Assembly: GCA_903970465.1 (NCBI GenBank)
Contig: CAJCIO010000097.1
Coordinates: forward strand, 26,687 to 90,686
Origin: Gammaproteobacteria bacterium
Lineage (GTDB): Bacteria > Pseudomonadota > Gammaproteobacteria > Pseudomonadales > Pseudomonadaceae
Direction of reading: 5' to 3'
DNA length: 64,000 nt
The stretch's first letter is position 1, and each line of letters starts with the position of its first letter. The translations under genes and the position numbers were made by a program. Positions 1 to 16,611 of the stretch are shown here, piece by piece. The notes below the pieces were generated by a model. It worked only from the letters and a program-made list of their open reading frames with translations. It did not search any database and had not been told where the DNA came from.

Positions 1-65
1 AAGTGCGCAAGCTGGTGGATTATCTGAGGGAGATGCTGAGCAAACGGCCGGAGTATCTGAGTTGA
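1..65 (+). CDS. 3' end of a probable LysR-family regulator (partial)
   Basis: The window opens inside a plus-strand reading frame that encodes a charged, helical tail ending in KRPEYLS and stops at a TGA. Only about 20 codons are present, so the product cannot be read from sequence alone. The assignment rests on synteny: in Pseudomonas a LysR-type regulator (the GfnR/PA3630 neighbourhood) lies next to ispD, and LysR effector domains often end in a similar short helix. It converges on ispD, with a single REP element between the two stops. Confidence 0.4.
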   Translation, partial: VRKLVDYLREMLSKRPEYLS

Positions 66-70
66 ATTTG

Positions 71-101
71 CGGGCCTCTTCGCGAGCAAGCCTTGCTCCC
101 G
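71..101. repeat. REP element, single copy (family 1)
   Basis: This matches the family-1 REP core seen throughout the window (CTCTTCGCGAGCAAGCCTTG followed by CTCCC). It lies between the convergent stops of the left-edge gene and ispD, a common REP location in Pseudomonas. Confidence 0.75.
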
Positions 102-167
102 CGCGGGCAATGATCATTGCACGTTCGGACGCGGTGAGGCCGGCAAAAACGCCGCAAAACAACGGCG

Positions 168-878
168 CTAACCCGGCTTGTTGGCCCAACGCTGGCGCAA
201 CCAGTCCAGGTCTTCCGAGCGGGTTATCTTGAGGTTGTCGGCCCGGCCTTCGATCAGCCGCGGCGCTTGCCCGGCCCACTCCATGGCCGAGGCCTCGTCG
301 GTGATTGCCACATCCGCTACCAGGCTATCGGCCAGCGCCCGGTGCAAGGCGCCGAGCCTGAACATCTGCGGCGTATAGGCCTGCCAGATGCTGCTGCGGT
401 CCACCGTTTCGCGTACCCGGCCATTGCTGTCCGCCCGCTTGAGGGTGTCCCGCGCCGGTACCGCCAGCAAGCCGCCTACGGGATCATTGCCGAGTTGCCG
501 CAGCAAGTTATCGAGGTCGCTGCGCGCCAGGTTGGGCCGCGCGGCATCGTGCACCAACACCCAGTCGTCATCGTCGGCGCCCTGCCCGTGCAGATAGAGC
601 AAGGCGTTGAGCACCGAATCGGCGCGCTCGATACCGCCGGCCACGCGCTGGATACGCGGGTCGGTGGCGCAGGCCAGATTCGGCCAATAGGGATCGTCCA
701 CCGCCAGGCTGACCACCAGGCCCTTGAGCCCCGGGTGATCGAGAAAACAGCCGAGGCTATGTTCGAGAAGTGTGTGCTGACCCAGGGTCAGGTACTGCTT
801 GGGGCGGTCGGCGGCCATGCGCGCGCCTACCCCCGCAGCGGGGATGACTGCCCAGAAGGCAGGTAACACTGAATTCAT
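168..878 (-). CDS. ispD: 2-C-methyl-D-erythritol 4-phosphate cytidylyltransferase
   Basis: IspD joins CTP and 2-C-methyl-D-erythritol 4-phosphate to give CDP-ME in the cytosolic MEP isoprenoid pathway. The 236-residue protein begins with the nucleotide-binding signature VIPAAGVGARM (about residues 11-21) followed by PKQYL, whose Lys27 is the expected CTP contact. The central segment VLVHDAARP (about residue 108) is the second family signature. The length matches the family (about 230-236). Its start overlaps the ftsB stop by four bases (ATGA), so the two are probably translationally coupled, as in other gammaproteobacteria where ftsB and ispD are adjacent. Confidence 0.97.
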   Translation of the reverse strand: MNSVLPAFWAVIPAAGVGARMAADRPKQYLTLGQHTLLEHSLGCFLDHPGLKGLVVSLAVDDPYWPNLACATDPRIQRVAGGIERADSVLNALLYLHGQGADDDDWVLVHDAARPNLARSDLDNLLRQLGNDPVGGLLAVPARDTLKRADSNGRVRETVDRSSIWQAYTPQMFRLGALHRALADSLVADVAITDEASAMEWAGQAPRLIEGRADNLKITRSEDLDWLRQRWANKPG

Positions 879-1153
879 TGGGCCAACTGATAGAGAGTCT
901 CGCCGTTCTTGACCATGCCCAGTTCCTGACGGGCACGCTCTTCAACGGTTTCCATGCCTTTCTTCAACTCGGACACCTCGGCGTCCAGCACGCGATTACG
1001 TTCTTCCAGGCGCTTGTTTTCAGCCTCCTGGTCGGCAATCTGCTGGCGCAGCTCGGTGGCCTGGGCCAGGCTGCCATTACCGACCCATAGGCGGTATTGC
1101 AACCCACCCAACAGGGCGAGCAAAACAAGGAACAACCAGTAAGGACTGCGCAT
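875..1153 (-). CDS. ftsB: cell division protein FtsB
   Basis: This small bitopic septum protein works in the FtsQ-FtsB-FtsL complex that activates septal peptidoglycan synthesis. The 92-residue product has a short cytoplasmic tail, one membrane segment (about residues 5-20, YWLFLVLLALL...), then a coiled coil of heptads rich in Glu, Leu and Arg (about 28-70), which is the standard FtsB layout. I chose the ATG at 1153. A TTG one codon upstream keeps the frame but is less well placed relative to a GGA ribosome-binding sequence. It overlaps ispD by four bases. Confidence 0.95.
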   Translation of the reverse strand: MRSPYWLFLVLLALLGGLQYRLWVGNGSLAQATELRQQIADQEAENKRLEERNRVLDAEVSELKKGMETVEERARQELGMVKNGETLYQLAQ

Positions 1154-1205
1154 CAAGGTATCCAGTGGTAAAGACGGTCACAGCATGGAACGTCTGATGG
1201 CACGA

Positions 1206-1294
1206 AGCCCGGCATGCACCGGGCTCAGCACTCTGAAGCATCTGCCAGCGACGACGGCGGCGAATGATCGGCGCCGACGACTGGCATCTTTTTA
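1206..1294. other. Two hairpins in the eno-ftsB gap
   Basis: The 222-base gap between eno and ftsB holds a perfect short palindrome (AGCCCGG...CCGGGCT, 1206-1225) and a longer imperfect inverted repeat (TGCCAG at 1243 pairing with CTGGCA at 1281). On the plus strand the second is followed at once by TCTTTTT, as in an intrinsic terminator. That orientation would stop transcription antisense to ftsB and eno rather than eno transcription itself. No T-run follows either hairpin on the eno strand. Confidence 0.4.
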
Positions 1295-1375
1295 CCATCT
1301 ATTGCCCGGCGGTGAAATGCCCCGCCCGAGCAACGGTCATGTGTCGTGATTGACCGCGCAGGTCGATCCCGCTAT

Positions 1376-2827
<1,452 letters not shown>

Positions 2828-2902
2828 CTACCACCTGGCCATGCGCCGGAATAGACGCCCAGCCAATAAACAAATCGAGCAATACTCTACCCGAAATAAC
2901 CG

Positions 2903-5404
<2,502 letters not shown>

Positions 5405-5556
5405 TTAAAGCGGTCAGAGCCGCCGGGGAAAGCGAAGGAAGGCCGAAGCCCCCGATGGCCAAAAATCATTTGGACATCGGCAACCCCTGCGATTACGGGA
5501 ATCCACAGAAGTTGTATCAAGAAGGGAGCGTAGTCTACCGGAAAGCGCCTTTCATC

Positions 5557-6864
5557 TCAAACGTTGCTCGCGGGGGATGCGGGGTTGCTCGGCGGCGACC
5601 ATTTCAACAACCTGCTCTCGCGATTGAGATGCCCCTGGTTGGCCACCGCATGGAGTTCGCCGTCGACGTACAGCAAGGGCAAGCGCCCGCGCACGAATGC
5701 AGGTACGCCTATTTCGTTGAGCAGACGCTTGAGGTCTCGGTGACCGCGCCCCCAGAGGTTCATCGTCTCACCGCCCTGACGATAACGAACCTCGAACTGG
5801 CCCGGCGCTATGTCACCCGTCCAGCGCAACTCGCCGTTGCCAGGCAATGTCATCGGCTGGGCAGGATCGGGCCAGGCGCCAGCGGGTAACGGCGGCCGCA
5901 GCCAGAAACCGGACAGCCACCAGATGCGCTTCTGGCTAGCGTGCAACTCGCCATCGGCCAGCCGCCAGATCGGCGTGGCAGCCGGAGTGGCGTCCCGCAA
6001 GTCATCCCAGCCCGCCCAATGCGCAGCGTCAGGTAGGCGTGTCAAAGGTGCCAGCCAAGTCTGCAGAGCGTTGCGCTGACGTGCGGCGGAGAGCCTGCGC
6101 AACGGCGGCAGCGACAAGGTAGGCACGCCGAGCCACTGGTAATTGTTGCCCATGAGCGCATCTTCGAGATCTTCGCGCCCCAGTTCTTCCAGCAAATACA
6201 GAGCTTCACCAACATGGGCCGCTGCCCTGGCCATGTTCTGTGAGGCCTGGGGCCAGCGAGCCGCCAATACAGGGAAGATATTCAACCGCAAAAAATTGCG
6301 CGACGGGCGATCATCGGCATTGCTCGGGTCCTCGATCCACGGAGCCTGCCGCTCGGTGGCCCAGGCATGCAGGCGTGCCCGAGGGACATCGAGCAGAGGG
6401 CGCACCAGCAGCCCCGCGCCCAGTACTCGCTCGCGAGGCATTGCGGCCAATCCGCGCACCCCTGCCCCGCGCAAAAGCCGGAACAACAGCGTTTCGGCCT
6501 GATCGTCGCGATGCTGGGCGGTGAGCAATATTTCGTCTTTTTCCATGCATTCGATGAACGCCCCATAACGCGCAGCACGTGCAGCCTGCTCGAGGCTGGA
6601 GCCGGGCTGCACCTGAACGTGGATCACCTGCAAGGGAATGCCCAGTTGTGCGCAGACAGCTCGACAGTGTTCAGGCCAGGCATCGGCGGCCGCTTGCAGG
6701 CCATGATGGACATGGATAGCACGCAGCGGTGGCAATAGGTGCAGGCGGGCAAGCTCGGCGAGTTGATGCAGCAGTACGGTAGAGTCGAGACCGCCGGAGA
6801 AGGCGATGCGCCAGGCGGGGGCGTTGCGGTAGGGGGTGAGTTGCTGCAGCAGTTGATCGAGCAT
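5557..6864 (-). CDS. tilS: tRNA(Ile)-lysidine synthetase
   Basis: TilS attaches lysine to C34 of the CAU-anticodon isoleucine tRNA, switching it to read AUA. The 435-residue protein has the ATP-pyrophosphatase motif SGGLDSTVLL near residue 24, a GLQAAADAWPEHC segment after HVHHG (about residue 53), and a C-terminal TilS substrate-binding domain with the characteristic GRGHRDLKRLLNEIGVP segment. The length fits gammaproteobacterial TilS. The ORF is intact and transcribed with its neighbours on the minus strand. Confidence 0.95.
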   Translation of the reverse strand: MLDQLLQQLTPYRNAPAWRIAFSGGLDSTVLLHQLAELARLHLLPPLRAIHVHHGLQAAADAWPEHCRAVCAQLGIPLQVIHVQVQPGSSLEQAARAARYGAFIECMEKDEILLTAQHRDDQAETLLFRLLRGAGVRGLAAMPRERVLGAGLLVRPLLDVPRARLHAWATERQAPWIEDPSNADDRPSRNFLRLNIFPVLAARWPQASQNMARAAAHVGEALYLLEELGREDLEDALMGNNYQWLGVPTLSLPPLRRLSAARQRNALQTWLAPLTRLPDAAHWAGWDDLRDATPAATPIWRLADGELHASQKRIWWLSGFWLRPPLPAGAWPDPAQPMTLPGNGELRWTGDIAPGQFEVRYRQGGETMNLWGRGHRDLKRLLNEIGVPAFVRGRLPLLYVDGELHAVANQGHLNRESRLLKWSPPSNPASPASNV

Positions 6865-6909
6865 GATCGGGCCCTGCTGACCGGATTGAAGGTATGGGTG
6901 TTGCTACCA

Positions 6910-7030
6910 GCCTGTTCTCGGGCAAGCCTTGGTCCCACAGGTGCAGGGCTTCAAGGCTGATTGCACTGTGAGAGCAACGTTTGCTCCCACAGGCGTAACA
7001 GATGTGGGAGCGAACTCTGCTCGCAAAGGC
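6910..7030. repeat. Cluster of three degenerate family-1 REP units
   Basis: Between accA and tilS three imperfect REP units occur in alternating orientation (TCGGGCAAGCCTTGGTCCCA; GAGAGCAACG...GCTCCCACAGG; GTGGGAGCGAACTCTGCTCGC). They are more diverged than the other copies, which suggests an older insertion. Confidence 0.75.
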
Positions 7031-7062
7031 GGCCTTGAGACCACCATTGCCAGCAGGTGATA

Positions 7063-8010
7063 TTACAGACCGTAGCTCATCAGGCGCTCGTAACGACGGG
7101 CCAGCAGCGCGTCGGTGTCGAAGCTCTTGAGCATGTCCAGCTGCGCAGTCAGCTCCGCACGGATATTGGCAGCGGTCTTGGCCGGATCGCGATGGGCGCC
7201 ACCCAGAGGCTCGTTGATGACCTTGTCGACGATGCCCAGCCCCTTCAGGCGCTCAGCCGTGATACCCATGGCTTCAGCGGCGTCCGGCGCCTTATCGGCA
7301 GTCTTCCACAGGATCGAGGCGCAACCTTCCGGCGAAATCACCGCGTAGGTGGAGTACTGCAGCATGTTCAACTGGTCGCAGACGCCAATGGCCAACGCAC
7401 CGCCCGAGCCGCCTTCACCGATAACGGTAGCGATGATCGGGGTTTTCAGACGGGCCATGACGCGCAGGTTCCAGGCGATCGCCTCGCTCTGATTGCGCTC
7501 TTCGGCGTCAATACCGGGGTAGGCACCCGGGGTGTCGATGAAGGTCAGGATCGGCATCTTGAAACGCTCGGCCATTTCCATCAGGCGGCAAGCCTTGCGG
7601 TAGCCCTCAGGACGTGGCATGCCGAAGTTGCGACGCACCTTCTCGCGTACTTCACGGCCTTTCTGATGGCCGATGATCATCACCGGCTGCTCGTCGAGGC
7701 GAGCGATACCACCGACAATAGCGGCGTCATCGGAAAAGTGCCGATCGCCGTGCAGTTCGTCGAACTCGGTGAAGATGTGCTGGATGTAGTCCAGGGTGTA
7801 CGGGCGGCGAGGATGACGCGCCAGCCGGGCGATCTGCCAGCTGGTCAGGTTGCCGAAAATGCTTTCGGTCAACGTGCTGCTCTTGTCCTGCAGACGCGAG
7901 ATCTCATCGCCGATATTCAGAGAGTTATCGTTACCGACCAGGCGCAATTCTTCGATCTTGGCTTGCAGGTCGGCAATCGGCTGTTCGAAATCAAGAAAAT
8001 TCGGGTTCAT
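7063..8010 (-). CDS. accA: acetyl-CoA carboxylase carboxyltransferase subunit alpha
   Basis: AccA with AccD forms the carboxyltransferase that moves CO2 from biotin to acetyl-CoA, the first step of fatty acid synthesis. The 315-residue protein starts [16 protein letters not shown] and shows the glycine-rich [10 protein letters not shown] and [13 protein letters not shown] segments that bind the acyl-CoA and form the oxyanion hole. I chose the ATG at 8010, since the 26-codon upstream extension has no family counterpart. It follows dnaE on the same strand with a 157-base gap. Confidence 0.97.
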   Translation of the reverse strand: MNPNFLDFEQPIADLQAKIEELRLVGNDNSLNIGDEISRLQDKSSTLTESIFGNLTSWQIARLARHPRRPYTLDYIQHIFTEFDELHGDRHFSDDAAIVGGIARLDEQPVMIIGHQKGREVREKVRRNFGMPRPEGYRKACRLMEMAERFKMPILTFIDTPGAYPGIDAEERNQSEAIAWNLRVMARLKTPIIATVIGEGGSGGALAIGVCDQLNMLQYSTYAVISPEGCASILWKTADKAPDAAEAMGITAERLKGLGIVDKVINEPLGGAHRDPAKTAANIRAELTAQLDMLKSFDTDALLARRYERLMSYGL

Positions 8011-8167
8011 AGTCTTCCGTCTTGGGTCGACGGCCAGGCGGCCGGCCGGTTGATCCGTTTGGCGCCATACCTTACGGAATTGGCGCATTCAGGTCGAGTT
8101 TAAAAATCAGGTCAAGCCATGCCTCGCTGGCGGCGCGTGTTTCGAAACGCCACCGGCGGGCTCTGAA

Positions 8168-11689
<3,522 letters not shown>

Positions 11690-11716
11690 GTTTGATCCTG
11701 TGACAACGGATGCAGC

Positions 11717-11801
11717 GTAGCGAGGGGGCTGGCCCCGATTCGATGAGTCAGTCACTGCGCGAGGGACTGGCAGATTATTCGGGGGCAAGCCCCCTCGCTA
11801 C
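11717..11801. repeat. REP-like inverted pair, family 2
   Basis: GTAGCGAGGGGGCTGGCCCC at the left end is mirrored by GGGGGCAAGCCCCCTCGCTAC at the right, with about 44 bases between. The core (GCGAGGGGGC) differs from family 1 and recurs near 27700, 40948 and 52235. It lies in the rnhB-dnaE gap. Confidence 0.8.
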
Positions 11802-11862
11802 AGGATGATTTGAGTGGGAGCGATTGTACCGGGGTCTGGCACAAACATCAGCAGAGCGTGTG

Positions 11863-12498
11863 TTACGCCAGATCTATATCCAGGCCCGCCCGTGCTTCCC
11901 ACGCGACGCGTACCGGAGCGAACGAACGCCGATGAATTGGGGTAGGCCCCAACCGCGCCAGCGCTTCGAGGTGCACGGGCGTCGGATAGCCTTTGTGCCC
12001 GCCAATGCCATACTCGGGGTAGATCAACTCGAAAGCGGTCATTTCGCGATCGCGGCTGACTTTCGCCAGAATCGATGCCGCGGCGATGGCAGGCACCTTG
12101 GAGTCGCCCTTTATCACCGGCGCCGAAGGCACGTTCAACTGCGGGCAACGATTGCCGTCGATGAGCGCCAGCCTCGGGGTCACGCTCAACCCTTCGACGG
12201 CGCGCTGCATCGCCAGCATAGTGGCGTGAAGGATGTTCAGCCGGTCGATCTCGTCGACCTCGGCACGGGCGATGCACCAGGCCAGGGCCTTTTCGCAGAT
12301 TTCCTCGTAGAGCAACTCGCGACGCTCTTCGGTGAGCTTCTTCGAATCATTGAGGCCCAGGATCGGCCGGCACGGGTCAAGAATCACCGCCGCCGTGACC
12401 ACCGCACCACACAGGGGGCCGCGACCGACCTCATCGACCCCGGCCACCAACTCTTCGACCAGGTCGTAATCCAGGCCCGTCTGCAATGGCTTGTTCAT
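11863..12498 (-). CDS. rnhB: ribonuclease HII
   Basis: RNase HII nicks RNA in RNA-DNA hybrids and removes single ribonucleotides misincorporated in DNA. The 211-residue protein carries the catalytic signature [16 protein letters not shown] (about residues 18-33) with the Asp and Glu metal ligands, LNDSKKL further on, and a later Asp in ALIDGN. The length matches the family. Its start lies five bases after the lpxB stop, the usual lpxB-rnhB-dnaE order. Confidence 0.97.
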   Translation of the reverse strand: MNKPLQTGLDYDLVEELVAGVDEVGRGPLCGAVVTAAVILDPCRPILGLNDSKKLTEERRELLYEEICEKALAWCIARAEVDEIDRLNILHATMLAMQRAVEGLSVTPRLALIDGNRCPQLNVPSAPVIKGDSKVPAIAAASILAKVSRDREMTAFELIYPEYGIGGHKGYPTPVHLEALARLGPTPIHRRSFAPVRVAWEARAGLDIDLA

Positions 12499-12503
12499 GT
12501 TTA

Positions 12504-13667
12504 TCAGACACTCCTTGGTAGCGACGCTCGCGCCGGGTCGAGCAAGGCCAGCACCGCCTCGGCAGCCTGATTCGAGGCATCCAGGCGCAAGGTGCGGTGG
12601 ATGGCATCGAAGCCTTGAGTCTGTTCACTGCCGCCATCGATCAACGGCAACAAGGTATCGGCCAGCGCCTCGGCGGTGGCGGCGTCCTGCAGCAACTCCG
12701 GAACCAATAGGCGCTGGGCCAGAAGGTTGGGAAGCGAGACGTAAGGGCTCTTGACCATGCGCTTGAGAATCCAGAACGTTACCGTCGACAGACGGTAGGC
12801 CACCACCATCGGCCGCTTGTACAGCAAGGCCTCCAGGGTCGCGGTGCCGGAAGCGATCAGGACCGCGTCGCAGGCGGCCAAGGCCGTGTGGGACTCGCCG
12901 TCGAGCAGTGTCACCGGCAGTTGCCGACCGTCCAGCATTGCCTCGAGCTGCACTCGCCGTGGCGGGCTCGCACACGGAATCACAAAACGCAGGTCAGGAC
13001 GCTGGCTCAGCAGACGTTGCGCGGCATCGAGGAACAACTCGCCCAGGCGCCCTACTTCACCACCGCGGCTGCCGGGCATCAGTGCCACCACCGGCACATC
13101 CGCCGCCAACCCCAATTGCGCACGCGCAGCCTGGCGGTCGACTTCCAACGGCACGGTATCGGCCAGTGGATGGCCGACGAACTTCACCGGCACGCCCTGC
13201 TCTTCATAGAAGCGCGCCTCGAAGGGCAGCAAGGTCAGCATCAAGTCGCAACCCTCACGAATCTTGAGCACGCGTTTCTGCCGCCAGGCCCAGACCGACG
13301 GGCTCACATAGTGAACGGTCTTGATCCCGGCCTGACGGAGTTTGAGTTCGATATTGAGGGTGAAATCAGGCGCGTCGATACCGATGAACACATCGGGACG
13401 CTGCTCGATCAGGGTGGCGATCAGGTCTTTACGCCGGCGCAACAACTCGCGCAGACGCCCCAGTACTTCGACCAGGCCCATGACCGAAAGGCGCTCCATG
13501 GGGAAATATGACTGCATGCCCTCGGCTTCCATCAGCGGACCACCCACGCCGATGAAACGAATGCCGGGATGGCGCGCCTTGAGCGCGCGCATCAGACCAG
13601 CACCGAGAATATCGCCGCTGGCCTCGCCGGCCACCAACGCTACGGTCAATACCTGTGGGAGTGACAT
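12504..13667 (-). CDS. lpxB: lipid-A-disaccharide synthase
   Basis: LpxB joins UDP-2,3-diacylglucosamine with 2,3-diacylglucosamine 1-phosphate to give the lipid A disaccharide at the inner face of the inner membrane. The 387-residue GT19 enzyme starts with [18 protein letters not shown] (about residues 8-25), followed by [11 protein letters not shown], and has the [13 protein letters not shown] motif near residue 195. The start codon overlaps the lpxA stop by one base (TGATG), indicating coupling. Confidence 0.97.
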   Translation of the reverse strand: MSLPQVLTVALVAGEASGDILGAGLMRALKARHPGIRFIGVGGPLMEAEGMQSYFPMERLSVMGLVEVLGRLRELLRRRKDLIATLIEQRPDVFIGIDAPDFTLNIELKLRQAGIKTVHYVSPSVWAWRQKRVLKIREGCDLMLTLLPFEARFYEEQGVPVKFVGHPLADTVPLEVDRQAARAQLGLAADVPVVALMPGSRGGEVGRLGELFLDAAQRLLSQRPDLRFVIPCASPPRRVQLEAMLDGRQLPVTLLDGESHTALAACDAVLIASGTATLEALLYKRPMVVAYRLSTVTFWILKRMVKSPYVSLPNLLAQRLLVPELLQDAATAEALADTLLPLIDGGSEQTQGFDAIHRTLRLDASNQAAEAVLALLDPARASLPRSV

Positions 13668-14443
13668 CAGCGGGTGATGCCCCGCGAGGAGCCTTCGATG
13701 GACTTCAGGAACAGCGCGACTTCAGGGTACTCGGCGGCTGACTCGGCCAGCTCGGTAATAGCCTTGTCGACCGTCAAGCCCTGACGATAGACCACCTTAT
13801 ACGCGCGGCGCAGCGCCTGGATAGCGTCGTTGCTGAAGCCTCGACGGCGCATGCCTTCGAAATTCATGCTGCGCGCCTCGGCCGGGTTGCCGAACACCGT
13901 GACGAATGCCGGAACATCCTTGCCAATGGCGGTGCCCATGCCGGAAAAACTGTGCGCGCCGATATGGCAGAACTGATGCACCAGGGTGAATCCGGAGAGG
14001 ATCGCCCAGTCATCGACATGCACGTGGCCGGCCAGCGCGGTGTTATTGACCAGAATACAGTTGTTGCCAATCACGCTGTCATGGCCGATGTGGGCGTAGG
14101 CCATGATCAGATTATGATCGCCCAGGGTGGTTTCGTGACGATCCTGCACGGTACCGCGGTGGATAGTCACACCTTCGCGAATGACGTTGTGGTCGCCGAT
14201 CACCAGGCGCGTTTCTTCACCCTTGTACTTGAGATCAGGGGTGTCTTCGCCTACCGAGGAAAACTGGTAGATGCGGTTATGCTTGCCGATGCGGGTCGGC
14301 CCCTTGAGTATCACGTGGGGGCCGATAACGGTCCCCTCGCCGATTTCCACACCTGCACCGACGATCGACCATGGACCGACCTCGACGCCGTCCGCCAATT
14401 TGGCAGAAGGGTCGATGATGGCACGAGGGTCAATCAAACTCAT
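13667..14443 (-). CDS. lpxA: acyl-ACP--UDP-N-acetylglucosamine O-acyltransferase
   Basis: LpxA transfers a 3-hydroxyacyl chain from ACP to UDP-GlcNAc, the first step of lipid A synthesis. The 258-residue protein is a left-handed parallel beta-helix, with hexapeptide repeats over about residues 1-185. The [12 protein letters not shown] stretch carries the catalytic His, and an alpha-helical C-terminal tail follows. It overlaps fabZ by four bases and lpxB by one. Confidence 0.97.
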   Translation of the reverse strand: MSLIDPRAIIDPSAKLADGVEVGPWSIVGAGVEIGEGTVIGPHVILKGPTRIGKHNRIYQFSSVGEDTPDLKYKGEETRLVIGDHNVIREGVTIHRGTVQDRHETTLGDHNLIMAYAHIGHDSVIGNNCILVNNTALAGHVHVDDWAILSGFTLVHQFCHIGAHSFSGMGTAIGKDVPAFVTVFGNPAEARSMNFEGMRRRGFSNDAIQALRRAYKVVYRQGLTVDKAITELAESAAEYPEVALFLKSIEGSSRGITR

Positions 14444-14880
14444 AGTTTACGTTCCGCGCAGATGATTTCAGCGGAGCACACCGGTTTGCCATCGACGGAA
14501 GCCGAGCATTCGAACTTCCAGATCTGGCGCTTGCAGCTGAGGAACTTGGCTTCCAGTATCAACTGATCCCCCGGCAGCACAGGCTGGCGAAAGCGCAGCT
14601 TGTCGGAGCCGACGAAGTAATACAAAGTGCCGTCCGCGGGTTTGACGTCAAGCATCTTGAACCCCAGGATGCCAGCCGCCTGCGCCATGGCCTCGATGAT
14701 CAGCACGCCCGGCATGATCGGGTGCGCGGGAAAGTGGCCGTTGAAGAATGGCTCGTTGATGCTGACATTCTTGTAGGCACGAATACGCTGCGCCTCGGTA
14801 TCAAGCTCTACCACCCGATCCACCAACAGGAAAGGATAGCGGTGCGGCAGGTATTCGCGAATCTCGTTGATGTCCATCAT
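14440..14880 (-). CDS. fabZ: 3-hydroxyacyl-[acyl-carrier-protein] dehydratase FabZ
   Basis: FabZ dehydrates 3-hydroxyacyl-ACP during fatty acid elongation and competes with LpxA for 3-hydroxyacyl-ACP. The 146-residue hot-dog protein has the opening motif [13 protein letters not shown] and the active-site segment [20 protein letters not shown] with catalytic His and Glu. I chose the first of two consecutive ATGs (MMDINEI). The 23-codon upstream extension has no counterpart. It is embedded in lpxD-fabZ-lpxA-lpxB. Confidence 0.96.
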   Translation of the reverse strand: MMDINEIREYLPHRYPFLLVDRVVELDTEAQRIRAYKNVSINEPFFNGHFPAHPIMPGVLIIEAMAQAAGILGFKMLDVKPADGTLYYFVGSDKLRFRQPVLPGDQLILEAKFLSCKRQIWKFECSASVDGKPVCSAEIICAERKL

Positions 14881-14992
14881 TTCTGGGGGAAGCCTGTATA
14901 AAAGATAGGGAGCGCGCGGCGCGTGCGCAGCACTCCTCTTGCAAATCAAGGAGGCATTCTAACGGCAGTGCACACTTGATGTGGAAATGGTA

Positions 14993-16048
14993 TCAGCCTT
15001 CTGATGATCCTTTGTCGGCCTGGGTCACGGCCTGGACCTGCTTTTCTACCTGCTGCAGGCGGCGATACATGTCATCGAGCTGGCGAATACGCGCAGCACT
15101 CTTGCGCCATTCGGCGGCGGGTTGCATGGCCGTACCTGACGAATAGGACCCCGGCTCGGTGATCGAGCGAGTCACCATGGTCATGCCGGTCACGAAAACG
15201 TTGTCGCAGATTTCGATATGGCCTACCAGTCCCACACCACCGGCCAGCATGCAGTGCTTGCCGATCTTGGCGCTGCCGGAAATGCCGACACAGGCGGCCA
15301 TGGCAGTGTGGTCGCCGATCTGGACGTTGTGGGCAATCATGATCTGATTGTCGAGCTTGACGCCATTGCCAAGCACGGTAGGTCCCAGCGCACCGCGGTC
15401 GATGGCAGTATTGACGCCGATTTCACAGTCATCGCCGACGATAACGCCACCAATCTGGGCGATCTTCTGCCACACGCCTTTCTCGTTGGCAAAGCCGAAG
15501 CCCTCGCCACCGAGCACTGCACCCGACTGGATCACCACGCGTTGACCGATGCGTACATCGTGGTACAAGGTCACCCGTGGCGCCAGCCAACCGCCAGCGC
15601 CAATCACACTGCGCGCACCGATGAAGCATTGGGCACCAATGGTCACGCCAGCGCCGATGATCGCGCCGCTTTCGATAACGGCACCAGGCCCAACGCTGGC
15701 GGTGGCGTCGACGATCGCATCGTCGGACACTACGGCCGTCGGATGCACACCGGGCACTGCCTTGGGCTTGGGATCGAACAGATGCGAGATACGCGCGTAG
15801 GCCAGGTAAGGATCCGGCACCAGCAGGGCATCTCCGGCATAGGCTTCAGCATCCGCCGTTTTGAGCAGTACGGCGCCCGCCTGGGTATCGGCCAGGTACT
15901 TGCGGTACTGGGGATTTGCCAGGAAGCTCAACTGAGCTGGGCCGGCCTCCTGAAGAGTGGCCAGCCCAGTGATTTTTCTATCCGCGGTGCCACGTAACGT
16001 GGCACCCAGGATCTCGGCCAACTCGCCGAGCGTGACGTTGGCGGTCAT
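14993..16048 (-). CDS. lpxD: UDP-3-O-(3-hydroxyacyl)glucosamine N-acyltransferase
   Basis: LpxD adds the N-linked 3-hydroxyacyl chain of lipid A. The 351-residue protein has an N-terminal uridine-binding domain (to about residue 100, including [13 protein letters not shown]). A hexapeptide-repeat beta-helix (about 105-300) follows, with the catalytic His in [11 protein letters not shown]. It ends in a C-terminal helix with a Gln/Glu-rich tail. It starts two bases after the skp stop. Confidence 0.97.
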   Translation of the reverse strand: MTANVTLGELAEILGATLRGTADRKITGLATLQEAGPAQLSFLANPQYRKYLADTQAGAVLLKTADAEAYAGDALLVPDPYLAYARISHLFDPKPKAVPGVHPTAVVSDDAIVDATASVGPGAVIESGAIIGAGVTIGAQCFIGARSVIGAGGWLAPRVTLYHDVRIGQRVVIQSGAVLGGEGFGFANEKGVWQKIAQIGGVIVGDDCEIGVNTAIDRGALGPTVLGNGVKLDNQIMIAHNVQIGDHTAMAACVGISGSAKIGKHCMLAGGVGLVGHIEICDNVFVTGMTMVTRSITEPGSYSSGTAMQPAAEWRKSAARIRQLDDMYRRLQQVEKQVQAVTQADKGSSEG

Positions 16049-16050
16049 GA

Positions 16051-16566
16051 TCAGCGCGACTGATTCATGCGCTCGATCACTTGGCGAGTGATGTCGTATT
16101 GCGGTTTGACATCGATCACAGCGCCACGCTCGAGAACCAGGTCGAAGGCACCTTGCTTGATGACCGCTTCCACGGCGCCATCCAGCTTGGGCTTGAGTTG
16201 TTGCAGCATGTCACGGTCGGCAGCAGCCTTGGCTTCGTTCAGCTCCTTGGACTGGAACTGGAAGTCCCGGGCCTTTTGCTTGAAGTCCAGCTCCAGTTTG
16301 TCGCGATCAGCCTGGGCCATCTTGTCGCCACCGCTGACCAGTTTGTCCTGGATGCCTTTGGCGCTGCTTTCCAGAGCCTTGAGCTTGGTCAGTTGCGGAC
16401 CAAATTTTTTCTCGGCATCCACGGCGTACTTTTTCGCCGCGTCCGATTCCAGCAACGCCATCTGATAGTTCAGCACGGCGATCTTCATGTCAGCAAACGC
16501 CGGCGTGGCACCCAGAGAAGCGGCCAGAGTGGCGGCCAGTACTACTAATTGAGTCAACTTACGCAC
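16051..16566 (-). CDS. skp: periplasmic chaperone Skp/OmpH
   Basis: Skp is a trimeric periplasmic holdase that carries unfolded outer-membrane proteins to the BAM complex. The 171-residue precursor has a Sec signal peptide cut after TPAFA (about residue 25), and then long charged helices (residues 55-140) typical of the tentacle region. The start is a GTG at 16566 preceded by AGGAG at six bases. It sits directly downstream of bamA, its functional partner, and two bases before lpxD. Confidence 0.95.
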   Translation of the reverse strand: MRKLTQLVVLAATLAASLGATPAFADMKIAVLNYQMALLESDAAKKYAVDAEKKFGPQLTKLKALESSAKGIQDKLVSGGDKMAQADRDKLELDFKQKARDFQFQSKELNEAKAAADRDMLQQLKPKLDGAVEAVIKQGAFDLVLERGAVIDVKPQYDITRQVIERMNQSR

Positions 16567-16611
16567 AATGAACTCCTGCAGAATTCGGGTTGTTGCCCCG
16601 TGGAGCAGACC

